41,726 bases of DNA, taken from an uncultured beta proteobacterium (lineage in GTDB: Bacteria > Pseudomonadota > Gammaproteobacteria > Burkholderiales > Burkholderiaceae_C). The notes below the pieces were generated by a model, which was not told where the DNA came from, did not search any database, and saw only the letters and a program-made list of their open reading frames with translations. Position 1 is the stretch's first letter. Each line of letters opens with the position of its first letter. The DNA lies in assembly GCA_903894475.1 (NCBI GenBank), contig CAITQH010000102.1:1-41726 (forward strand), read 5' to 3'. The translations under genes and the position numbers were made by a program. Positions 35,795 through 41,726 of this stretch are shown here, piece after piece.

Positions 35795-36562
35795 ATGTCC
35801 GATACCTCCGAGAATTTACCAGCCGATGACTCATCAAGAGCACGATGCTGGGCCCTGATTCCATGTGCTGGCAGTGGTTCACGTGCGGGCCTGGATCGCC
35901 CCAAACAGTACCAGGTGCTGGCCGGCAAGCCCATGGTGTTGCACACACTGGCAGCCTTTGCGACAGTAAGTCGCGTCACCGGAATTCTTGTGGTGCTTGC
36001 CCCGGGCGACTCGTTTCTTTCAAACCGACAGTCGGACTATTGGGTCGCTGACTGCGGCGGTGCGACCCGGGCTGAGACTGTCGCCAATGGTCTGAAATTT
36101 CTTCTTCAGAAGGGCGCTGCAGGGAATGATTGGGTGTTGGTGCACGATGCTGCGCGTTGCCTGGTCACGCCAGCACAAATCAATGTCCTGATCGATGCCT
36201 GCGAGATAGACCTTGTTGGCGGTTTGCTGGCTCATCCTTTGGCAGACACGCTCAAATGCGCCGTGGACGACCGGGTGACGGAAACCCTCCAACGCCACGA
36301 TAAATGGCTGGCGCAGACACCTCAGATGTTTCGCATTGACATGCTGATGCATGCACTGAGCCAGGCAGGCGCGGAGGTGACGGATGAGTCGAGCGCCGTC
36401 GAGAGTATCGGTCTGCGACCCTTGTTGGTGCGCGGCAGCGCACAGAACTTCAAGGTGACTTACCCTGAGGATGTTGCCCTGGCCCATCTGTTGTTGCAGG
36501 CACGTTCAGTGGGAATCCATGATTCAGACAACCCGGTAACGACCGTCAGGAAGGGACCATGA
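35795..36562 (+). CDS. ispD: 2-C-methyl-D-erythritol 4-phosphate cytidylyltransferase
   Basis: IspD transfers CMP to MEP in the non-mevalonate isoprenoid pathway. The N-terminal signature is [21 protein letters not shown] (residues about 18-38), which binds CTP, followed later by [13 protein letters not shown] and LAQTPQMFR. The 255 residues fit, including an N-terminal extension of about 15 residues with no obvious role. ispF follows 1 base downstream. The gene is divergent from mfd, as in many Burkholderiales. Confidence 0.95.
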   Translation: MSDTSENLPADDSSRARCWALIPCAGSGSRAGLDRPKQYQVLAGKPMVLHTLAAFATVSRVTGILVVLAPGDSFLSNRQSDYWVADCGGATRAETVANGLKFLLQKGAAGNDWVLVHDAARCLVTPAQINVLIDACEIDLVGGLLAHPLADTLKCAVDDRVTETLQRHDKWLAQTPQMFRIDMLMHALSQAGAEVTDESSAVESIGLRPLLVRGSAQNFKVTYPEDVALAHLLLQARSVGIHDSDNPVTTVRKGP

Positions 36563-36563
36563 C

Positions 36564-37046
36564 ATGAGTTTCAGAATCGGCGAAGGCTGGGATGTGCACG
36601 CACTGGTGGCGGGTCGCAAACTCATCCTCGGTGGAGTGATGATCGATTTTCATCTCGGCCTGTTAGGCCACTCCGATGCCGATGTGCTGTCGCATGCCAT
36701 CACCGATGCACTGCTGGGTGCGGCGGCGCTGGGTGATATCGGCCAGCATTTTCCGGACAGCGACGAGCGTTTCAGGGGCGCTGACTCGATGGTCTTGCTG
36801 GCTGAAGCGGCGCGCCTGGTGAGAGCGAACGGCTTTCAGATTGGCAATGTTGACAGTACGGTGATAGCCCAAGCACCCAAGCTGATGCCCTACCGTGCCG
36901 CGATGTGTGCACAGATTGCGTCGGCCCTGGCCATCTCGGTGAATCAGGTCAACGTCAAAGCCAAGACGGCAGAGAAGATGGGCCCCGTCGGGTCGGGTCA
37001 GGCAATCGAGGCGCGCGCTGTCGTGCTGCTGACCCCTTTGCGATGA
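36564..37046 (+). CDS. ispF: 2-C-methyl-D-erythritol 2,4-cyclodiphosphate synthase
   Basis: IspF cyclises CDP-ME 2-phosphate, releasing CMP. The 160-residue length is standard. The metal-binding motif is GWDVHAL near the N-terminus and [21 protein letters not shown] follows. The later segments GDIGQHFPD and [15 protein letters not shown] complete the family pattern. It is co-transcribed with ispD. A CaiB-like gene converges 40 bases downstream with no clear terminator between. Confidence 0.97.
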   Translation: MSFRIGEGWDVHALVAGRKLILGGVMIDFHLGLLGHSDADVLSHAITDALLGAAALGDIGQHFPDSDERFRGADSMVLLAEAARLVRANGFQIGNVDSTVIAQAPKLMPYRAAMCAQIASALAISVNQVNVKAKTAEKMGPVGSGQAIEARAVVLLTPLR

Positions 37047-37085
37047 TGGCGCTGCTCATTCTTTGCTCATGCAGCGACAAATCGG

Positions 37086-37991
37086 TCACGCTTGCAGCGT
37101 AAAAAGCGGTATGTCCTTGTCCCTGGCCAGGGCGTCAAGTGCCTCGCGTGTCATGCCCTCCAGGTAAGTGGCGATGGCTTGATGGGTTTGTGTCGACAGC
37201 ATGGTCAGGACGTTTATATAGGGAACCTGCGCCGTCGCGCACAGTGCTCTGGCAAAGTGGGGCTCCAGCGCAGCGACCGCGACTCGCCCGTTCTTGCACG
37301 CATAGACACGGTAGCCGGCGTGGCCGCCACCGACTGCTGCACCGGCTTGAGTCAGCCCCCAGTTACGAGGCAAGGCAAGGTAAGCTGCGGCTGCCGAAAG
37401 CGCCACTTCGAAGTAACAACTCTTGCCACGCTTTTGCATCAGCACCGCTTGAAGCACGGCTTCCGATGCCATCAGGGACCCCCCCATATCAGCATACAGG
37501 GTAGGGGGCAACTCCAGGCCGTTAACAAGGCCGTTCTCCGCCAGATAGGTCAGATCGTGCCCGGGTTCCTCGGCGCGAGCGCCTGGCGCGCCAACCATGG
37601 CGACCTGAGACAGCGTGGGGTATTGTTTATGCAGGACCTTCCACTCCAGCCCAAGTTTTTTCAGAGCCGATGGGCGAAACGAGGTCAGCAGAATATCGGC
37701 CTTGGCCAACTCGCGTTGCAATGCCCTTTGGCCCTTCTCAGTCTTCAAGTCGGCAACCAGCAATCGAATGCCGCGATGCAACACATCAAAGGCGGTGCGG
37801 TTGTACAAACCCATGGGATCACCCGAAGCGCCCGTTGCTGAACCCGCCGGCGCGGGTGGTTCAAGCTTGACGCAAGTTGCCCCCATCTGCTGACACCTCA
37901 TCAGGGCTGCCGGACCTGGCAGATTCAAGCTCAGACTGAGTACGCGTACGCCCTTGAGTGGTTGGTTCTGGGTTCTGGATGGACTAGCCAT
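37086..37991 (-). CDS. short CaiB/BaiF-family CoA-transferase or acyl-CoA racemase
   Basis: This protein of about 301 residues has the class III CoA-transferase fold. It begins PLKGVRVLSLSLNLPGP, followed by LMRCQQMGATCVKLEPP, and carries the expected catalytic aspartate at D168 (LYADMGGSL). Later, YRVYACKNGRVAVAALEPHF is also typical. The family usually has 360-400 residues; here the end comes soon after DIPLFTLQA, so 60 or more C-terminal residues are missing. It could be a natural short form or a truncated gene. ATG 37991 is chosen because the domain starts there; the longer open frame upstream looks non-coding. Confidence 0.82.
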   Translation of the reverse strand: MASPSRTQNQPLKGVRVLSLSLNLPGPAALMRCQQMGATCVKLEPPAPAGSATGASGDPMGLYNRTAFDVLHRGIRLLVADLKTEKGQRALQRELAKADILLTSFRPSALKKLGLEWKVLHKQYPTLSQVAMVGAPGARAEEPGHDLTYLAENGLVNGLELPPTLYADMGGSLMASEAVLQAVLMQKRGKSCYFEVALSAAAAYLALPRNWGLTQAGAAVGGGHAGYRVYACKNGRVAVAALEPHFARALCATAQVPYINVLTMLSTQTHQAIATYLEGMTREALDALARDKDIPLFTLQA

Positions 37992-38256
37992 TTTGAAAAA
38001 GTGTCTATGACGATGCGGTTTAATGAAGAGGCTGGCTGGTGCCACACAATGCAATCTAACATGGAGCAATTCCAATTTACTGTATCCAGAGCGGCAGGAC
38101 TGTCGCCAACGCGCTTTTCGAACAAAAAATGAAGGGCAGGGAGGTAGAATTCGTCGCATGCGAGACCAGCCAGATTCGCGATTATTTTCTCCCTGGGCAT
38201 GCTTGGGCAATCAGTCAAGACAGCAGCCAGGTCTGCCAATAGGCCCAAGGAATTGA
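37992..38256. other. divergent intergenic region, CaiB-like / nitronate monooxygenase-like
   Basis: This 265-base region holds the start sites of two divergent genes. I see no strong hairpin, palindrome or small gene. The in-frame extensions of both neighbours into this region have no recognisable domain. Confidence 0.4.
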
Positions 38257-39510
38257 ATGAAACGTGTTGATGACTTCCGCCTGAAGTTCGGAAATAAGGA
38301 GTTCGTGCCCATCATGATTGGCGGTATGGGTGTTGATATTTCAACCGCTGAACTTGCGCTTGAGGCGGCTCGACTCGGTGGTGTAGGGCACATCTCAGAC
38401 GCCATGGTGACCGACGTATCGGACCGACGTTTTGACACCAAGTTTGTCAAGAACAAGTTGAAACTTTATAAGCACAACATCCATAATTCAGACAAGTCGA
38501 TTATCAAGTTCGATTTGGGCGCACTGGCCGAGGCAACGCGTCGGCATGTCGAGTCAACCATGCAGTCAAAAAAGGGAGAGGGCCTGATTTTTGTCAATTG
38601 CATGGAAAAATTGACGATGAATGCACCTCGCGAAACCTTGCAGGTGCGCATGGCATCGGCGCTTGACGCCGGTATCGATGGAATTACCTTGAGTGCGGGG
38701 CTGCATCTGGGTTCGTTTGGATTGCTTGCGGAACATCCCCGATTTCGGGATGCGAAGCTTGGCATCATCGTATCGTCGGTACGCGCACTGCAGCTGTTTC
38801 TGCGCAAAAACGCCAGACTGAACCGACTGCCTGACTACGTTGTTGTCGAAGGCCCGCTGGCTGGTGGACACCTTGGTTTTGGTGCCGACTGGGCCCAATA
38901 CGACCTGGCCACGATCGTTGCGGAGGTGGTGCAGTACCTGCGGACAGAGCAACTCGCGATCCCGGTGATAGCCGCTGGCGGTATCTTTACCGGTAGCGAT
39001 GCCGTGTCTTTTCTGGAAACCGGCTCTGCAGCTGTGCAGGTGGCGACTCGTTTTACTGTGGCCGATGAATGTGGACTACCGAAAAAGGTCAAGCAGGAAT
39101 ACTTCAAGGCAAGCGAAGAGGACATCATCGTCAACACGGTCTCGCCAACCGGTTATCCGATGCGCATGCTGCGCAGCACGCCGGCTATCGGTGCCGGCAT
39201 TCGTCCCAACTGCGAGGCATACGGGTACTTGCTGGACGGTAACGGTAGCTGCGCCTATATCAACGCATACAACCGGGAGGTGGCGCTGCACCCGGACGCC
39301 AAGACACTTTCAGTCATGGATAAGACCTGTCTGTGTACCCATATGCGCAACTTCAATTGCTGGACCTGTGGGCAGACCACATACCGCCTGAAAGACACGA
39401 CACGCCGCCTTGAAGACGGCAGTTACCAAGTCTTGAGCGCGGAACACATCTTCAAGGACTACCAGTTCAGCATCGACCAGAAAGTGGCTTTGCCTGAAAT
39501 ATCGCAGTAG
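38257..39510 (+). CDS. nitronate monooxygenase / 2-nitropropane dioxygenase-like FMN protein with a Cys-rich tail
   Basis: This 417-residue TIM-barrel protein belongs to the nitronate monooxygenase/enoyl-ACP reductase II group. It begins PIMIGGMGVDISTAELALEAARLGGVGHIS, and carries EGPLAGGHLGFG with the family histidine H205, then PVIAAGGIFTGSDAVSFLETGSAAVQVATRF, an FMN-phosphate-binding segment. The family oxidises nitronates or reduces enoyl thioesters. An unusual feature is the tail near residues 355-372, CLCTHMRNFNCWTCG, with four cysteines in a pattern that could bind a metal or iron-sulfur cluster. It is not obviously linked to its neighbours. Confidence 0.85.
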   Translation: MKRVDDFRLKFGNKEFVPIMIGGMGVDISTAELALEAARLGGVGHISDAMVTDVSDRRFDTKFVKNKLKLYKHNIHNSDKSIIKFDLGALAEATRRHVESTMQSKKGEGLIFVNCMEKLTMNAPRETLQVRMASALDAGIDGITLSAGLHLGSFGLLAEHPRFRDAKLGIIVSSVRALQLFLRKNARLNRLPDYVVVEGPLAGGHLGFGADWAQYDLATIVAEVVQYLRTEQLAIPVIAAGGIFTGSDAVSFLETGSAAVQVATRFTVADECGLPKKVKQEYFKASEEDIIVNTVSPTGYPMRMLRSTPAIGAGIRPNCEAYGYLLDGNGSCAYINAYNREVALHPDAKTLSVMDKTCLCTHMRNFNCWTCGQTTYRLKDTTRRLEDGSYQVLSAEHIFKDYQFSIDQKVALPEISQ

Positions 39511-39512
39511 GA

Positions 39513-39527
39513 GCGCGCTGTGCGCGC
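39513..39527. terminator. hairpin at the convergent end of the nitronate monooxygenase-like and cyclase genes
   Basis: GCGCGC, loop TGT, GCGCGC forms a 6-base-pair hairpin 3 bases past the plus-strand stop codon. There is no T tract on either side, so it is not a classic rho-independent terminator. It may still slow transcription at the convergence. Confidence 0.25.
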
Positions 39528-39574
39528 CTGTTCTCGCGACGATAGCGGCGCGCCCACGGCGCACCTGCTACCGG

Positions 39575-41074
39575 TTAAGAAATTTCGACAATCTCTGTGA
39601 CAGCAAGTGCAGCAATGTCACGCAATTTTTCATGGCGAGGTGAATTCAAATCGACCAATTCAGATACGCGCGAATAGGAAGCACTGACGAATACTTCATG
39701 GTCGTCACGGTTCTGCCGTTTTACTCCGAAGCGCACCGTCTTACGCTCTTCAGGGGTCAATTTACCCATCAAATTCTTGGTCGCCCACAATGAGCCGTGA
39801 CGAGCTATGTCAGATAGTCTGGCGGCATGGTTGATTGTGTCGCCCAAAACGGTGAATTCAACTTTGGTTTCGATGTGAAAGATCCCTAACCATTCCTGCC
39901 CCTCGTTGATGCCGGTGTTCAGGTAAAGGTCGTTTATCCAATTCTTTCGCAGTTGCCATTCTTTGCTGATCTTGCGCATGGCTTCTCGAATTTGGTTGGC
40001 GCAACGCAGTGAGTTATAGATGTAATTGCTGTCGGGTTGTGGGAAAAAGTAGTACACCAAGCCATCGCCAACATGCTTGCCGTGAGTGCCATAGTAACTG
40101 CGGAAAATGGGCTCCATAGTGGCCCAAATCTGGTTAATCAACTCAAAGTATTCTTCGGGCGGCAGTTCCGAGCAAATGCGCACAGAATTCTGCAGATCCG
40201 CCACAATCACTGCAACATCCGTTAGCACCGGCAAACGTTTCTTGAGCAAATTGCGGATCACATCGTCGCGTCTTTCCAACAATCCCAATAAACCCTGATG
40301 CCCTTCAGTATCGTCGGTAAAGACGACCAGTATGCCTTCCCGGAAGTAGGAGGCGTAAACCCGATAGCGCTCATTTTCGCCGTCTGGTGAACGAAGATTG
40401 AGTGGCCACTCTGCGATAGGTCGGGTAGCCTTATCTGCCTCGCGAGATCCACCGTTCAGTGTGTCGGGCAGACGCTCACGCCCCATCTGCTTGTGGAGTT
40501 GCCTAAACGCTTCGAAGTTTTCCAGGCTCTTGCCATAGACCCCGCGGGAAAAGAAATCAAGAACGTAACGCTCCTTGGTGTCGGCCGGCAGACGGTCAAA
40601 ATCGCCCAGCAGAGACACCCTGGCCTCTTCGTTGTACCACGCAAGTTCCAAGTTGTAGTTCAGCATGTATGCTGGATAAGGCAACTTGTCTATGGTGAGT
40701 CGCAATGGACCCGTTTCGGATACTGGGACGGCTGGCGACCTCGGCGTCGTCGTGTCGGTCGATCTGCTGTCACGTTCTCTCTCAAACCGAGGCGTGGTTG
40801 TGGTTTGAGTCTGTGAACCGTCAAACCCTTCTCGTGACATATGTCGGAAGATGTCGGCCATGGTAAGTCCTTCTTTTTTCATAAGTTTGATGCGTTCTAT
40901 ACGGTCAATGGCGTCTGGTGGGAAATAACCTAATTGTCTTGCACGCGTGTTCGAGTTGTCATCCGGATTGCGGATTATCGGCTTCGGCAATAACCCAAGA
41001 GCTACGTAATTGTGCAATGTAGCGCGAGAGATGCCGGAGGTTTCAATGACTTCCAGACTGCTCAACATAACCAT
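39575..41074 (-). CDS. MerR-type HTH - PAS-like - class III adenylate/guanylate cyclase fusion
   Basis: This 499-residue protein has three parts. Residues 1-75 are a MerR-like winged helix (ETSGISRATLHNYVALGLLPKP, then FPPDAIDRIERIKLMKKEGLTMADIF). A Thr/Ser/Pro-rich linker follows, then a PAS-like domain from about 130 (LPYPAYMLNYNLELAWYNEEA). From about 285 there is a class III cyclase domain with metal-binding D293 (VADLQNS) and D337 (KHVGDGL), base-contacting K333 and T408, and transition-state residues N415 and R419 (INHAAR). All catalytic positions that I can align are filled, so it is probably active; K/T suggests ATP as substrate, as in class IIIb. It is unusual for a cyclase to carry its own DNA-binding domain. 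No signal or membrane segment is seen, so it is cytoplasmic. Confidence 0.88.
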   Translation of the reverse strand: MVMLSSLEVIETSGISRATLHNYVALGLLPKPIIRNPDDNSNTRARQLGYFPPDAIDRIERIKLMKKEGLTMADIFRHMSREGFDGSQTQTTTTPRFERERDSRSTDTTTPRSPAVPVSETGPLRLTIDKLPYPAYMLNYNLELAWYNEEARVSLLGDFDRLPADTKERYVLDFFSRGVYGKSLENFEAFRQLHKQMGRERLPDTLNGGSREADKATRPIAEWPLNLRSPDGENERYRVYASYFREGILVVFTDDTEGHQGLLGLLERRDDVIRNLLKKRLPVLTDVAVIVADLQNSVRICSELPPEEYFELINQIWATMEPIFRSYYGTHGKHVGDGLVYYFFPQPDSNYIYNSLRCANQIREAMRKISKEWQLRKNWINDLYLNTGINEGQEWLGIFHIETKVEFTVLGDTINHAARLSDIARHGSLWATKNLMGKLTPEERKTVRFGVKRQNRDDHEVFVSASYSRVSELVDLNSPRHEKLRDIAALAVTEIVEIS

Positions 41075-41317
41075 TTGGACTGTACAGATGCACTCCGCTA
41101 ATTTAGACAGCCCGATATTGACGCGGACCTGATACTGCTGTCAATCGCCGCTCACATTGTTATAGCGTTAGCGCTTGAATGTGTTGTCAAGAAGCGACAA
41201 CTTCCGCAATAGAACAAGCAAGCGGTTGGACTGTATCGCGATGTGACTTAGACAGTTCAACAGTTCAAACGCATGCGGTTTGACCTATCGATGGCAGCCA
41301 AAGTCCGGCAAGAGTAA
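41075..41317. promoter_or_regulatory. upstream region of the MerR-cyclase gene
   Basis: A perfect minus-strand TTGACA lies at 41139-41144 and could be the -35 box, though the -10 is unclear. The inverted repeat ATTGAC (41117-41122) and GTCAAT (41140-41145) with 17 bases between is a candidate site for a MerR-type dimer, possibly the product of the cyclase gene itself. A tandem CAGTTCAA occurs at 41253-41268, and TCAAAC/GTTTGA arms at 41265-41283 could form a weak hairpin after the stomatin-like gene. Confidence 0.35.
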
Positions 41318-41726
41318 CTAGCTCTTGGGACCTTGCACCATCTTCATGGCCGAGGCAATCAGCGCCGAAACTTCAGTCATATTGCTCGGCACGATCAGCG
41401 TGGTATTTGCCTCTGAAGCGACTTTGGAATAGGCCTCAACGGCTTTTTCGGCTACCTTGAGCTGCACTGCCTCTGCACCGCCGGGTTGACGGATGGCAGC
41501 GGCAATTCTCTCAATCGCCTGCGCTGTCGCCTGGGCTACGGCAGTGATCGATTGTGCTTCTCCCTGCGCCCGGTTGATGACAGCCTGTTTTTCGCCTTCG
41601 GAACGCTGAATGAATGCCTCGCGCTCGCCCGTTGCAATGTTGATTTGCTCCTGACGCCGCCCCTCGGAAGCGGCAATCAGTGCGCGTTTTTCACGCTCGG
41701 CTGTAATTTGCTGCTGCATGGCGTGC
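41318..41726 (-). CDS. stomatin/SPFH (band 7) protein, C-terminal part, cut by the window edge
   Basis: The visible ~136 residues are the C-terminal helical tail of an SPFH/stomatin-like protein. The Ala/Glu/Gln/Arg-rich coiled-coil starts MQQQITAEREKRALI and contains repeated EGRRQEQINIATGEREA and EGEKQAVINRAQGEAQ segments, which assemble oligomers on membranes. Near the end, LIVPSNMTEVSALIASAMKMV is typical of bacterial stomatin-like (YbbK/QmcA) proteins. The membrane anchor and the SPFH domain lie beyond 41726. Members act in membrane-protein quality control; an NfeD partner is expected on the missing side. Confidence 0.85.
   Translation of the reverse strand, partial: HAMQQQITAEREKRALIAASEGRRQEQINIATGEREAFIQRSEGEKQAVINRAQGEAQSITAVAQATAQAIERIAAAIRQPGGAEAVQLKVAEKAVEAYSKVASEANTTLIVPSNMTEVSALIASAMKMVQGPKS

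Overview
The window looks like chromosomal DNA of a GC-rich betaproteobacterium, most likely Burkholderiales/Comamonadaceae (Rhodoferax/Polaromonas type). The evidence is the serB-mfd / ispD-ispF arrangement, the kynB-kynU-kynA gene order, and a GC-rich dispersed repeat of the type scattered through Comamonadaceae genomes. No tRNA, rRNA, CRISPR array or intact insertion sequence was seen.

Layout. (1) 1-1550: a small accessory patch with a zinc-ribbon-like hypothetical protein, a degenerate stretch that may be an IS remnant, and a ParE/RelE-type toxin-antitoxin pair with a palindromic operator. (2) 1705-10988: one tightly packed plus-strand operon: hydantoinase A/B-type ring hydrolase, methylmalonyl-CoA-epimerase-like VOC protein, phenylacetate-CoA-ligase-like enzyme, atypical SDR, then kynB-kynU-kynA (tryptophan to anthranilate). 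(3) 11020-15139: a sulfatase on the minus strand, divergent from a crotonase and an aldehyde dehydrogenase. (4) 15259-22791: a LacI-regulated sugar-acid operon with a polar-amino-acid-type ABC importer, PfkB kinase, 2-hydroxyacid dehydrogenase, RraA-like protein and YhcH-like protein. PtxS-type palindromes lie in front of both the regulator and the transporter. (5) 29019-22833, minus strand: a 3-hydroxyacyl-CoA dehydrogenase/enoyl-CoA hydratase fusion, a very large IorA-GltD-ferredoxin fusion and IorB, all joined by ATGA overlaps. (6) 29203-31563, plus strand, divergent from (5): an SbnI/SerK-like (ParB-fold) probable free-serine kinase followed by a TrpB2-type tryptophan synthase. (7) 31565-37046: the housekeeping block serB, mfd, ispD, ispF. 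(8) 37086-41726: a short CaiB-like CoA-transferase, a nitronate-monooxygenase-like protein, a MerR-PAS-adenylate/guanylate cyclase fusion and the C-terminal part of a stomatin/SPFH protein cut by the window edge.

How it may work together. Several units point to tryptophan/indole chemistry. KynA, KynB and KynU would turn tryptophan into anthranilate. The hydantoinase-like pair plus CoA ligase resembles the ATP-dependent lactam-opening and CoA-activation logic of anaerobic indoleacetate breakdown. The IorA-like fusion would oxidise an aryl-2-oxoacid to a CoA thioester and could pass electrons to NAD(P). The SerK-like/TrpB2 pair could rebuild tryptophan from indole, using O-phosphoserine made from free serine. 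The last idea is the most novel: TrpB2 enzymes have been reported to use O-phosphoserine, SerK/SbnI enzymes make O-phosphoserine from free serine, and here the two genes sit side by side with phosphoserine phosphatase immediately downstream on the other strand. All functional linkages are inference from sequence and context.
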